A stretch of 64,000 bases of DNA. It comes from DASXKD01 sp963806145. GTDB taxonomy: Bacteria > Actinomycetota > Actinomycetes > Streptosporangiales > Streptosporangiaceae. Shown piece by piece: positions 44,350 to 53,190 of the stretch. A model generated the notes under the pieces. It saw nothing but the letters and a program-made list of their open reading frames with translations. It had not been told where the DNA came from and searched no databases. The DNA lies in NCBI GenBank assembly GCA_963806145.1, contig CAWDXD010000004.1, positions 186,001-250,000 on the forward strand. Reading direction: 5' to 3'. The position numbers and the translations under genes are program-made. Each line of letters starts with the position of its first letter. Positions within the stretch are counted from its first letter, which is position 1.

Positions 44350-45747
44350 TCAACCGGTGCCGGTGCCCAGCTTCTCGGTCACCAGCCGGTAGAGCTGGCG
44401 CGGCCGGCCCGGCTGCGGAATCCGGTTCGGCGGCAGCGGCCAGGCCAGGCCCTCCTCCGCGAGCGTGCGCAGCAGCCTGCGGGCGGTGCGCGACGTCACG
44501 CCGAGCAGGCGGCCCGCGGTCTCGGCGTCGACCACGTGCGGTCCGGCCTTCTCCGGTAGCTGGTCGGTGAGCCGCGACAGCGTCGCCATGCCCCGGGGAT
44601 TGCCCGCCCGGACGACCACGGGCTCGCCGGGCCCGGGCACCAGCGCATGGCCCTCCCGGTCCAGGGCGAACCCGCGGGCGCCCGGGTCGGCGTGGGCCCG
44701 CGCCAGCGCGGCGCGGGCGTGTGCCTCCGCGTCCTGTGCGGTCAGGCCCAGGCCCACGCCCACCTCCAGCGCAAGGCCGAGCTCGGTGCGCGCCCGCTCG
44801 GCGAACGGCGGGACCCGGAAGCCGTTGGTGGCGCCGGACAGCGAGCCGCGGGTCGCGGTGACCAGGAAGCTGTCCTCGCCTGCGGGGCTGAGCGTGGCCT
44901 TGATCCGCTGCGCCTCCTGCAGCAGCAGGCGGTGCACGATGAGGCGCAGCTCCTCGCGGGACTGCCGGGGGGACGACCGGCGGGACGTCTCCCGGAGCGT
45001 GGGCACCTCGACGACCGCGACGGCCAGTTGCGCGTCTTCCAGCCGGCGCTGGGTGCCCAGCAGGGTGGCGGTCCGCAGGGCCGAGGCGATCGCGCTGCGG
45101 GTCGGCCGCACGGCGAGGACCGGGATGTCCAGGGCGGTCAGCCGCTGGGCCACCGATTCCAGGCAGGTGACCGCGGCCGCGGTCTGGTGGCGCCGCCAGA
45201 GACGCTCGTGGAACGCGGCGAGCGCCGCGGCGCCTCCCGGTTCCTCGCGCACGTGTACGTTGCTGGCGGCCAGGCCCATGTCGGCGAACGCGTCCTCGAC
45301 CTCCGCCCGGCTCAGCACGTCCACGCTGAGCCGGGACAGGTCAAGGTCCGCCATCCTGGACGCCCGCAGCAGGGCGGCGTACAGGGCACTGCCGCCCAGC
45401 GGCACGTGCGTGGCGGGCTTGTGCAGCACGCCTGCCCGCCGGGCATAGAGATACGGGACCCGGCTGGCGAACAGCCAGACGTCGATGCCGGGGCCGAGCC
45501 GCAGCACCTTGTCGCCGGCCTCCTGCTCGGTGCGGTAGGCAACGGCCACCAGCCGCCGGGCCACCGCGGGGGCGGTGGAGTACCCGTCCGCGGCGTGGCC
45601 GTTACCGCCCCGCCGGGGTGCTGCCCCGGCCGGGCCGGTGGCCGGCCCGGCCAGGGCCGTGCCGGACAGCATGATCTGCTCGACGAGATCGTGGGAGCCG
45701 ACGACGCCGATCGTGAGTTCCAGCGGGGGGTGCTGCCCGTTGGTCAT
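44350..45747 (-). CDS. Transcriptional regulator with C-terminal winged helix
   Basis: 465 residues from ATG 45747. An N-terminal segment begins 'LELTIGVVGSHDLVEQI'. A central region ending 'ALEVGVGLGLTAQDAEAHARAALARAH' resembles the degenerate GGDEF-like domain of PucR/CdaR-type regulators. The C-terminal ~90 residues form an HTH: 'VVDAETAGRLLGVTSRTARRLLRTLAEEGLAW' with a wing 'GRPRQLYRLV'. Similar proteins are paired with a hisC-like aminotransferase in Streptomyces, as here (convergent, 43 nt apart). Ligand and targets unknown. Confidence 0.7.
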   Translation of the reverse strand: MTNGQHPPLELTIGVVGSHDLVEQIMLSGTALAGPATGPAGAAPRRGGNGHAADGYSTAPAVARRLVAVAYRTEQEAGDKVLRLGPGIDVWLFASRVPYLYARRAGVLHKPATHVPLGGSALYAALLRASRMADLDLSRLSVDVLSRAEVEDAFADMGLAASNVHVREEPGGAAALAAFHERLWRRHQTAAAVTCLESVAQRLTALDIPVLAVRPTRSAIASALRTATLLGTQRRLEDAQLAVAVVEVPTLRETSRRSSPRQSREELRLIVHRLLLQEAQRIKATLSPAGEDSFLVTATRGSLSGATNGFRVPPFAERARTELGLALEVGVGLGLTAQDAEAHARAALARAHADPGARGFALDREGHALVPGPGEPVVVRAGNPRGMATLSRLTDQLPEKAGPHVVDAETAGRLLGVTSRTARRLLRTLAEEGLAWPLPPNRIPQPGRPRQLYRLVTEKLGTGTG

Positions 45748-45872
45748 GCGCCAGTCGTAACCCAACCGAGCCACGCTGAAAAGAGGATTGCGCTAATTGC
45801 GCGTGAAGTGCGGGCGGCCGGTGACAGCCCCGCGGGCCGGGCGCGGCCAGCAGCGGCCGGGAAACTGCCTGG

Positions 45873-47153
45873 TCAGCCGCTCTCCTCCACGTTCAGATCG
45901 GCCCCAAGGGCGGACAGCCGCCCGGCGACGTCGGCGTGCCCGCGGTCGATCAGGTAGCCGGGGGCGACGACCGTCTCGCCTTCCGCGGCGAGCCCGGCGA
46001 GGATCAGCGCGACGCCGGTGCGCAGGTCATGCGCCTCGACCTTGGTGCCCTTCAGCGTGGACGGGCCGTGCACGACCACCTTGTCCCCGTCCACGTCGAC
46101 GTGCGCGCCCATCTTGGCCAGTTCGCCGGCCAGCGTGTAACGGCCGTCGTAGATGGTTTCCCTGATGTAGCTCGGGCCCTCGGCCAGGCAGCTCAGCGCC
46201 ATGATGGGCGACTGCAGGTCGGTCGCGAAGCCCGGGTACGGGCTGGTGATCACGTTGATCGGCCGCAGCGCGCGCTCGCGCCGCACCTGGATCACCGCGC
46301 CGCTGGCGGCGAACTCCACGCCCATCTGCTCCAGCTTCCACCGGACCACCCCGAAATGTTCCAGGTTGGCCCCGACCAGGCTGATCTCGCCGCCGGTGAT
46401 GGCCGCCGCCATCGCGAACACCCCGGCGTCGATCCGGTCGGCCATCACCGTGTGCTCGGTCGCGCTCAGCTCACTGACCCCGCGGACCGTGATGAATCCG
46501 GTGCCGCCGCCGCTGATGTTCGCGCCCATCTTGCTCAGGAACGCGATGACGTCGAGCACCTCGGGCTCTTGGGCGGTGTTGTCGATGACCGTTTTGCCCG
46601 GGGCCAGCGAGGCAGCCATCATCAGGTTCTCGGTGCCGGTGTGCGACGGCGTGTCCAGGTACAGGTGCGCGCCGCGCATGCGGCCGGCCTTGATGTAGAT
46701 CTTGTCGTCGGTGCCGTCCACGGTGGCGCCCAGCCGGGCGAAGCCGCGGTAATGGAAGTCGAGGTTGCGGCTGCCGAGGTTGCACCCGCCGATGCCCTCG
46801 ATGACCGCTTCCCCCAGCCGGTGCAGCAGCGCGGGCACGAACAGCACGGAACCGCGGAACCGCCGGGCGATCTCCGCGGGCAGGACCGGGCTGGTCAGGC
46901 TCGACGCGTCCACCACGAGGGTGCGCTCAGCCTCGTGGAACTTGACCACCGCCCCGACGGCCTGGGCGAGTTCGATGGCCCGGCGCACGTCCTCGATCGG
47001 CGGGACGTTCCGCAGCACCGTGCGGCCCTCGGATGCGAGCAGCGAGGCGGCGATCATCTTGAGCGCGGCGTTCTTGGCGCCCTGCACGAAAACGGTTCCG
47101 CGCAGCGGTACGCCGCCTCGAACTCGATAGCACGTCTCGGGTCCAACGGTCAT
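45873..47153 (-). CDS. murA: UDP-N-acetylglucosamine 1-carboxyvinyltransferase MurA
   Basis: First committed step of peptidoglycan synthesis (enolpyruvyl transfer from PEP). 426 residues from ATG 47153; GTG 47159 is an alternative with better spacing to AAGGAG. The conserved Lys27 is in 'VQGAKNAALKM' and the PEP-binding, fosfomycin-reactive Cys124 in 'GIGGCNLGSRNLDFH'. Mycobacterial MurA has Asp there, so this enzyme is predicted to be fosfomycin-sensitive. Also typical: 'SHTGTENLMMAASLA' and 'YPGFATDLQSPIMAL'. Whether a second MurA exists elsewhere is unknown. Confidence 0.92.
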   Translation of the reverse strand: MTVGPETCYRVRGGVPLRGTVFVQGAKNAALKMIAASLLASEGRTVLRNVPPIEDVRRAIELAQAVGAVVKFHEAERTLVVDASSLTSPVLPAEIARRFRGSVLFVPALLHRLGEAVIEGIGGCNLGSRNLDFHYRGFARLGATVDGTDDKIYIKAGRMRGAHLYLDTPSHTGTENLMMAASLAPGKTVIDNTAQEPEVLDVIAFLSKMGANISGGGTGFITVRGVSELSATEHTVMADRIDAGVFAMAAAITGGEISLVGANLEHFGVVRWKLEQMGVEFAASGAVIQVRRERALRPINVITSPYPGFATDLQSPIMALSCLAEGPSYIRETIYDGRYTLAGELAKMGAHVDVDGDKVVVHGPSTLKGTKVEAHDLRTGVALILAGLAAEGETVVAPGYLIDRGHADVAGRLSALGADLNVEESG

Positions 47154-47437
47154 AGACACGCCGCTCCTTGGCTGCGTATGGGACCGGCCGACGGCCGGAT
47201 GAGTCATAGGAACGCCTGCGGGTGACGGTCCACTGGCTGCCTGGATACGCGGCAGCCTGCTGTGCGCGCTGTCCAGTATCCCACCGGCATCGGGGTCTGC
47301 GGGTCATTGCGGGCATCCTGGGCTCGGCGGACTGGCCGGCCCGCGCTCCTGCCGCCCGTCCTGGTACGGCCCTGCCAGCCTGGCGGTTTGCCCCCATCGT
47401 GGCTGGTGGGACGGGTGGGCCCAGGATTGACCCCCGG

Positions 47438-48745
47438 TCAGCTGAGGTCCACCAGCCGGTCAAAGACCGGCCCGAGCCGTGCGACGTAATGCTCTGGCCG
47501 GAATACCTCGTCCAGGCGGGCCTCGTCGAGCACCTGCCCGGCCCCGGCGGCCTGTTTCCGCAGCGCCTCCCGGAAGCCGGCCCCGGTGTCCCAGCTGACC
47601 GTGGCGGCGGCCTGGACCAGCGCGTATGCGTCCTCCCTGGACATCCCGGCCTCGACGAGGTCGAGCAGGACGCTGGAGGTGTAGATCAGGCCGCCCGTGG
47701 ACTCCAGGTTCGCCCGCATCCGGGCCGCATCAACCCGCAATCCGGTGATCACTCCGGTGGTCAGGTGCAGCAGGTAGTCGGTCGCGATCGCCGCGTCGGG
47801 CAGCGCCACCCGTTCCACGCTGGAATGAGAAATGTCACGTTCGTGCCAGAGCGCCATGCCCTCCATGACCGGGGTCACGTACCCGCGGACCACGCGGGCC
47901 AGGCCGCAGATCCGCTCGGACCGGATCGGGTTCCGCTTGTGCGGCATGGCCGAGGAGCCCTTCTGGCCCGCCGAGAACGCCTCCGCCAGCTCGGCGACCT
48001 CGGTCCGCTGCCCGTGCCGTACCTCCAGGGCGACCGCCTCACAGGCGGTGGCCAGCAGGGCGAGGACGCTCGCCCACTCGGCGATGCCGTCGCGGAACAC
48101 CACCTGGGTAGCCACGTCCGGGGGCCGCAGGCCGAGTTCGGGCAGCACCCGGGCCTCGATCGCCGGGTCGATGTTGGAGTAGGTGCCGACCGGCCCGGAC
48201 AGCTTGCCCACGGCGACCGCCTCCCTGGCGTGCCGCAGCCGGTCCCGGCAGCGCGCCACGGCGAAGGCGAAGTCCGCGACCCGGTGCCCCCAGACATCCG
48301 GCTCGGCGTGGATACCGTGCGTCCGCCCGGCCCGGATCGTGTCCCGGTGGGCAAGCCCGTGCTCGCGCAGCGCCGCGACGAGGGCCGTGGCGCGGGTGAT
48401 CAGCAGGTCGGTGGCCTCGGTGAGGGTCACGGCCAGCGCGGTGTCCAGCAGGTCTGAGGAGGTCAGGCCGTAGTGCACGAACGCGGCCGCCGACCGGGGC
48501 ACCGTGTTGTCCGCCCAGGCGGTGAGGAACGCGATCACGTCGTGGTCGGTGACCGCCTCGGCGGCGGCCACCGCCTCGGGCGCGGGGGGCGGCGCGGCGC
48601 GCACCGGGCCGACCGCGTCCGCGGGCACCATGCCGGCGCTCGCCTGCGCTTCCAGTACCAGGGTCTCCACCCGGCACCACAGCTCGTACTTGTGCTCCTG
48701 GCTCCAGATCCGCCCCATCTCGGGCAGCGTGTAACGCTCGATCAC
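47438..48745 (-). CDS. purB: Adenylosuccinate lyase
   Basis: Acts twice in purine synthesis: SAICAR to AICAR and adenylosuccinate to AMP, releasing fumarate. 435 residues of the fumarase/aspartase superfamily with the signature 'GQKGSSAMPHKRNPIRSE', 'GRTHGIHAEPDVWGHRVADF' (catalytic His) and 'HYGLTSSDLLDTALAVTL'. GTG 48745 starts 14 nt after the ltrA stop, so purB is the last gene of the purA-purD-ltrA-purB run. Confidence 0.95.
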   Translation of the reverse strand: MIERYTLPEMGRIWSQEHKYELWCRVETLVLEAQASAGMVPADAVGPVRAAPPPAPEAVAAAEAVTDHDVIAFLTAWADNTVPRSAAAFVHYGLTSSDLLDTALAVTLTEATDLLITRATALVAALREHGLAHRDTIRAGRTHGIHAEPDVWGHRVADFAFAVARCRDRLRHAREAVAVGKLSGPVGTYSNIDPAIEARVLPELGLRPPDVATQVVFRDGIAEWASVLALLATACEAVALEVRHGQRTEVAELAEAFSAGQKGSSAMPHKRNPIRSERICGLARVVRGYVTPVMEGMALWHERDISHSSVERVALPDAAIATDYLLHLTTGVITGLRVDAARMRANLESTGGLIYTSSVLLDLVEAGMSREDAYALVQAAATVSWDTGAGFREALRKQAAGAGQVLDEARLDEVFRPEHYVARLGPVFDRLVDLS

Positions 48746-48759
48746 GGCCCCATTCTCCC

Positions 48760-49995
48760 TTACCGGCCCGCCGCGGCCCGGGTCCGCGCGCTCGCGCGGC
48801 GCTCCGCGGCGAGCATCCCCACGATCACGGCGAGCAGCACCGCGAGCTGGGCCTCGGTCGAGACGGCCGCCCCAAGCGCGGTCGTGGCCAGGGCGAAGGC
48901 GGCACCGGCCAGCCGCAGCGCGATGGGCCCGATCCGCAGCGCGAGGCGGAACCAGGCGGTGCCTGCCAGGAACAGGGCGGCACCGCCGGCCACGGCGGCG
49001 GCCTCGCCGACCGGCTGCGGCCGGGCCGGGCTGCCGATGGTCAGGAACGCCCCCGCCGCCAGCGTCACCACCCCGAGCAGGATCGGGACGTGCGCGTAGT
49101 AGGTGGCCAGGGCCAGCGGGGCGCGCCGAGACAGGTCCGCGGCGCTCATGGCCTGCTCGGCCCGCTCGTCGTCGCCGTCACCGAAGTAGGTCCACCACAG
49201 CGCGGCGGACACGGCCAGGCCAAGGACGGCGGCCAGGGCGACGGCGAACGTCACGCCCGCCGGGGCGGCCCCGATGCCGATCGCGGCGACCGACTCGCCG
49301 AGCGCCACGATGACCAGGGCCCCGGTGCGCTCGGCGTAGTGGGCGGCCCGGATATCGAACCGGCCGCCGGGGTGGGTGATCAGCGGGGAGAACCACTGAA
49401 GCGCGACGGCGGCCGCCCACAGCAGGTAGGCGGCCGGCACCGGGGTGAACCCGGCGCCGATCACCAGCAGCGCCGCGGTGATGTTGAACGGCGTGACCCG
49501 GACGATGTTGTGGTTGACCCGGTAGAACAGCGCCGAGTGGACGAGCACCACGAGCAGGTAGCCAAGGCCGAGGGCAGCCCGGTCGGCGGTGTCCCCGGGG
49601 CCGAACCCATGCGGGATCGCCAGGCCGCAGACGAGGAAGCCGGCCATGCCGACGAGCAGCAGCAGCCGTTCGGGAGTGCGCACCGGTGGGCGCAGGTTGG
49701 TCAGCCACGCGTATCCGCCGTACATCCACCACAGCACGCCGAACACCAGCAGCACTTCGAGCGCGCCGCTGGGCGTGAAGTCATGCTCGAGCAGGGCGGC
49801 GAGCTGGGTGAGGGTGAACGCGAAGACCAGGTCGAAGAACAGCTCCAGGGTGGTCACCCGCAACGGCACGTCAGCGGGGTCCGTGGTGCCCGGGTCCACG
49901 GGTTCCGTGGGGCTGGGCGGGCTGGAATCCGGGCCGGCGGGGCCGCGGGTGCCATCGGGGCCCGGGCTGGCCGTGCCCGGCCCCGGGCTGGTCAT
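48760..49995 (-). CDS. Low temperature requirement protein A (LtrA) family membrane protein
   Basis: 411 residues with a disordered Pro/Gly/Asp N-terminus of about 45 residues and ten or more membrane helices. LtrA landmarks are 'VTTLELFFDLVFAFTLTQLA', 'WWMYGGYAWLTN', 'HYAERTGALVIVALGESVAAIG' and 'LWWTYFGDGDDERAE'. Function is not established; the name comes from cold growth in Listeria. Its ATG overlaps the purD stop in an ATGA junction, so it is translated as part of the purine operon, which is an unexpected place for this family. Confidence 0.85.
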   Translation of the reverse strand: MTSPGPGTASPGPDGTRGPAGPDSSPPSPTEPVDPGTTDPADVPLRVTTLELFFDLVFAFTLTQLAALLEHDFTPSGALEVLLVFGVLWWMYGGYAWLTNLRPPVRTPERLLLLVGMAGFLVCGLAIPHGFGPGDTADRAALGLGYLLVVLVHSALFYRVNHNIVRVTPFNITAALLVIGAGFTPVPAAYLLWAAAVALQWFSPLITHPGGRFDIRAAHYAERTGALVIVALGESVAAIGIGAAPAGVTFAVALAAVLGLAVSAALWWTYFGDGDDERAEQAMSAADLSRRAPLALATYYAHVPILLGVVTLAAGAFLTIGSPARPQPVGEAAAVAGGAALFLAGTAWFRLALRIGPIALRLAGAAFALATTALGAAVSTEAQLAVLLAVIVGMLAAERRASARTRAAAGR

Positions 49996-51260
49996 GCCGG
50001 GCCGGGCGCGGGCCGGGCGGCGGCGGCGCCGGCGGCGATGTCGCGGCGGAACCAGCCGCCCCGCATCCGGATCCGCCCCGCGGCCTGGTACGCCACGTCA
50101 CGCGCGGCCCGCAGGTCCGGGCCGGTGCCGACGACGTTGAGCACCCGGCCCCCGGCACTGACCAGACGCCCGCCCCGGCCGGTGCCCGTGCCCGCGTGCA
50201 GCACATAGGCCCCGGGCACTCGTTCGGCATCGTCAATACCTTCAATGACGTCGGCGGTCACCGGTGAGACCGGGTAGCCCTCCGCCGCCATGACCACCGC
50301 GACCGCGGCGCCTGGCGCCCATTCCAGCGGGCCGGCGCCGGACAGCGAGCCGGAAGCGGCCGCGGCCAGCGGCCCGGCCAGCGGGCTGGCGAGCCGGTCA
50401 AGCACCACCTGCGTCTCCGGGTCGCCGAACCTGGCGTTGAACTCCACCACCCGCGGCCCCCGGCTGGTCAGCGCGAGCCCGGCGTACAGCAGGCCGCGGT
50501 AGGGGGTGCCGCGGCGGCGCAACTCGCCGATCGCCGGGCCGATGACCGTGGCCATCAGTTCCGCGGTCAGCCCGGCGGGCGCCCAGGCCAGCGGGGCGTA
50601 GGCGCCCATGCCGCCGGTGTTCGGTCCCCGGTCGCCGTCCTGCGCCCGCTTGAAGTCCTGGGCAGGCAGCAACGGCACCGCGCTGGCGCCGTCGGCGAGC
50701 GCGAACAGCGACACCTCGGGACCGTCGAGGAACTCCTCGACGAGCACCTTGCCCGCGGCCCGCGCATGGGCGAGCGCGGCGGCCCGGTCGCCGGTCACCA
50801 CGACACCCTTGCCGCCCGCGAGCCCGTCCGCCTTCACCACGTACGGCGGGCCGAATTCGGCCAGCGCCCGCGCCACCTCCGCCTCGGTGCCGCAGGTCCG
50901 CGCCCGGGCCGTCGGGATGCCCGCCGCGGTCATGACCTCTTTGGCGAACGACTTCGAGCCCTCGATCATGGCGGCACGCCGGCCGGGCCCGAAACAGCTC
51001 AGGCCGGCCCCGCGCAGCGCGTCGGCGAGCCCGGCGACCAGCGGCGCCTCCGGGCCGACGATGACAAGCTGCGGAGCCAGCGTCCGGGCCAGGTCCGTTA
51101 CCGCGCCGACGTCGGCGAGATCAGCCGGGTGGAGCTCGGCGAGCGCGGCGATGCCCGGGTTGCCCGGCGCCGCGTGCATGGCGGTGACATCGGGGTCGGC
51201 GGCGAGCGCCCGCGCCAGCGCGTGCTCGCGGCCCCCGGAGCCGAGGAGGAGGACTCGCAC
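49992..51260 (-). CDS. purD: Phosphoribosylamine-glycine ligase
   Basis: ATP-grasp enzyme joining glycine to phosphoribosylamine. 422 residues beginning 'MRVLLLGSGGREHALARAL', with 'VIVGPEAPLVAGLAD', 'YVVKADGLAGGKGVVV' (ATP-grasp loop), 'VEEFLDGPEVSLFALAD', 'GPNTGGMGAYAP' and 'EFNARFGDPETQVVL'. GTG 51260 is 9 nt downstream of the purA stop; the 3' end overlaps ltrA by 4 nt. Last ~20 residues are an Ala/Pro-rich extension. Confidence 0.95.
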   Translation of the reverse strand: MRVLLLGSGGREHALARALAADPDVTAMHAAPGNPGIAALAELHPADLADVGAVTDLARTLAPQLVIVGPEAPLVAGLADALRGAGLSCFGPGRRAAMIEGSKSFAKEVMTAAGIPTARARTCGTEAEVARALAEFGPPYVVKADGLAGGKGVVVTGDRAAALAHARAAGKVLVEEFLDGPEVSLFALADGASAVPLLPAQDFKRAQDGDRGPNTGGMGAYAPLAWAPAGLTAELMATVIGPAIGELRRRGTPYRGLLYAGLALTSRGPRVVEFNARFGDPETQVVLDRLASPLAGPLAAAASGSLSGAGPLEWAPGAAVAVVMAAEGYPVSPVTADVIEGIDDAERVPGAYVLHAGTGTGRGGRLVSAGGRVLNVVGTGPDLRAARDVAYQAAGRIRMRGGWFRRDIAAGAAAARPAPGPA

Positions 51261-51269
51261 CCGGCGAGC

Positions 51270-52559
51270 CTACCTGCCCAGCAGCGGCCTGAGCTGCAGG
51301 GTCTGGTCGCGGCGCGGGCCGGTGCCGACCGCGGCCACCGGGGCGCCGATCATCTCCTCCAGCGCACGCACGTAGGCTTGCGCGTTGCGCGGCAGGCCGG
51401 CGAACTCCCTGGCCCCCGACAGGTCCTCCGGCCAGCCGTCGAGGTACTCATAGACCGGCACCGCGTGGTGGAACTCGGTCTGCGTCATCGGCATCTCGGT
51501 GTGCCTGGCGCCACCCACGTCGTAGGCGACGCACACCGGCACCTTGTCCAGCCCGGACAGCACGTCCAGCTTGGTGACGAAGAAGTCGGTGACCCCGTTG
51601 ACCCGCGCCGCGTACCGGGCGATCACCGCGTCGAACCAGCCGCAGCGGCGCGCCCGGCCGGTGGTCACCCCGTACTCCCCGCCGGCCTTGCGCAGCCACT
51701 CGCCCTGGTCGCCGTCCAGTTCGGTGGGGAACGGCCCGGCGCCGACCCGCGTCGTGTACGCCTTGACGATGCCGATGACCGTGGTGATCCGGGTCGGCCC
51801 GATCCCCGAGCCGGCGCAGGCACCGCCGGTGGTCGGGGACGAGGAGGTGACGAACGGGTAGGTGCCGTGGTCCACGTCGAGCAGGGTTGCCTGGGCGCCC
51901 TCGAGCAGCACGGACTTGCCCTGGTCCAGCGCCCGGCCGAGCACGAGCACCGTGTCCGCCACATAGCGGCGCAGCTTCTCCCCGTATTCCACGTACTCGG
52001 CCGCGACCGCGCCCGCGTCGATGCCCCTGCGGTTGTAGACCTTCGCGAGTACCTGGTTCTTCTCCATGAGCACCAGGTCCAGCTTCTGCCGCAGGATGCC
52101 GGGGTCGAGCAGGTCCTGGACGCGGATGCCGGTCCTGGCCACCTTGTCGGCGTAGGCCGGCCCGATGCCCCGCCCGGTGGTGCCGATCCGCGCGTTGCCG
52201 AGGTAGCGCTCGGTCACCCGGTCCAGCGCCCGGTGGTGCGGCATGATCAGGTGCGCGCTGGCCGAGATCAGCAGGCGATCGCAGGAGACGCCGCGGGCCG
52301 CCAGGCCGTCGATCTCGCTGAGCAGCACCTCGGGGTCGATCACCACGCCGTTGCCGATCACCGGCGTCACGCTGGGGGACAGCACACCCGAGGGCAGCAG
52401 GTGCAGCGCGTAGCTCTCCTCGCCGATGACCACCGTGTGCCCGGCGTTGTTGCCGCCCTGGTACCTGACCACGAAATCCACGCGGTCACCAAGCAGATCG
52501 GTCGCCTTGCCCTTGCCCTCGTCACCCCACTGGGCGCCCACCAGCACGATGGCCGGCAT
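51270..52559 (-). CDS. purA: Adenylosuccinate synthetase
   Basis: GTP-dependent first step from IMP towards AMP. 429 residues from ATG 52559, which has GGAAGGGG upstream. Signatures: 'VLVGAQWGDEGKGKATDLLG' (P-loop and catalytic Asp), 'NNAGHTV', 'GTTGRGIGPAYADKVAR' and 'SSSPTTGGACAGSGIGP'. It leads the purA-purD-ltrA-purB operon. The frame is open further upstream but passes through a non-coding repeat shared with the pyrE upstream region. Confidence 0.96.
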   Translation of the reverse strand: MPAIVLVGAQWGDEGKGKATDLLGDRVDFVVRYQGGNNAGHTVVIGEESYALHLLPSGVLSPSVTPVIGNGVVIDPEVLLSEIDGLAARGVSCDRLLISASAHLIMPHHRALDRVTERYLGNARIGTTGRGIGPAYADKVARTGIRVQDLLDPGILRQKLDLVLMEKNQVLAKVYNRRGIDAGAVAAEYVEYGEKLRRYVADTVLVLGRALDQGKSVLLEGAQATLLDVDHGTYPFVTSSSPTTGGACAGSGIGPTRITTVIGIVKAYTTRVGAGPFPTELDGDQGEWLRKAGGEYGVTTGRARRCGWFDAVIARYAARVNGVTDFFVTKLDVLSGLDKVPVCVAYDVGGARHTEMPMTQTEFHHAVPVYEYLDGWPEDLSGAREFAGLPRNAQAYVRALEEMIGAPVAAVGTGPRRDQTLQLRPLLGR

Positions 52560-52612
52560 GTGACCAGCCCCTTCCCGGCTTGAGCCTGCGGCTGCACCGA
52601 TCGCGCGACGGA

Positions 52613-52647
52613 GCCTGCCGGCTTGCCGGCCAGGCGCCATCGGCGCC
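52613..52647. repeat. 35-bp dispersed double-palindrome repeat, copy 1 (upstream of purA)
   Basis: Contains GCCGGC-TT-GCCGGC and GGCGCC-ATC-GGCGCC, two potential adjacent hairpins. It is identical over 35 bp to 55549-55583, and the following G-rich sequence (ACCGGGGGTC) is also similar. It lies 54 nt before the purA ATG and 78 nt after the DUF3151 stop. Confidence 0.85.
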
Positions 52648-52724
52648 GCGGGGGACCGGGGGTCGCTTCCCCGGGATAGCACCCCCGCGGGGCCTGAGGG
52701 TACCCCAGCGGCCTGCGCGGGCGG

Positions 52725-53138
52725 TCAGGCGCCGTTCAGTTCCGCGGCCGCCTGGGGGCTGGAGTCCGCCAGGAAGGCACGGCAGCGCTCGGCTTCGTCC
52801 TGCTCGCCGAGGGCGGCGGCGGCCCGGCCCAGCGCGTGCAGGGACCGCAGGAAACCCCGGTTCGGCTCGTGCTCCCAGGGGATCGGCCCGGTACCGCGCC
52901 AGCCGGCCCGGCGCAACTGGTCAAGGCCGCGGTGGTAGCCGGTCCGGGCGAACGCGTAGGACGCCACCGGCTCGCCGCGCTCCATCGCCCCGTCGGCCAG
53001 TGCCGCCCAGGCGGCCAGGCAGGCGGGATGGGCGGCAGCCACCGCGGTGGGGTCGGCGCCCGACTCCAGTTCGGCGGCCGCCGGATCCTCGGGCAGGTAG
53101 GTGGCTGGCGGCCCGGCGAACAGGTTCCGATTTTCCAT
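52725..53138 (-). CDS. DUF3151 family protein
   Basis: 137 residues from ATG 53138, giving the family-like start MENRNLFAGPPATYLPEDP; ATG 53147 is possible. A TPR-like region with 'AWAALADGAMERGEPVASYAFARTGYHRGLD', 'PWEHEPNRGFLRSLHALGRAA' and a terminal 'FLADSS' identify the actinobacterial DUF3151 family. It follows fbaA by 52 nt on the same strand, a conserved pairing. No function known. Confidence 0.85.
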   Translation of the reverse strand: MENRNLFAGPPATYLPEDPAAAELESGADPTAVAAAHPACLAAWAALADGAMERGEPVASYAFARTGYHRGLDQLRRAGWRGTGPIPWEHEPNRGFLRSLHALGRAAAALGEQDEAERCRAFLADSSPQAAAELNGA

Positions 53139-53190
53139 GGCACCCATCCTGCCCGCCGCCGTGGTGCTCCGGCCGGCCGCCGCGCGGATC

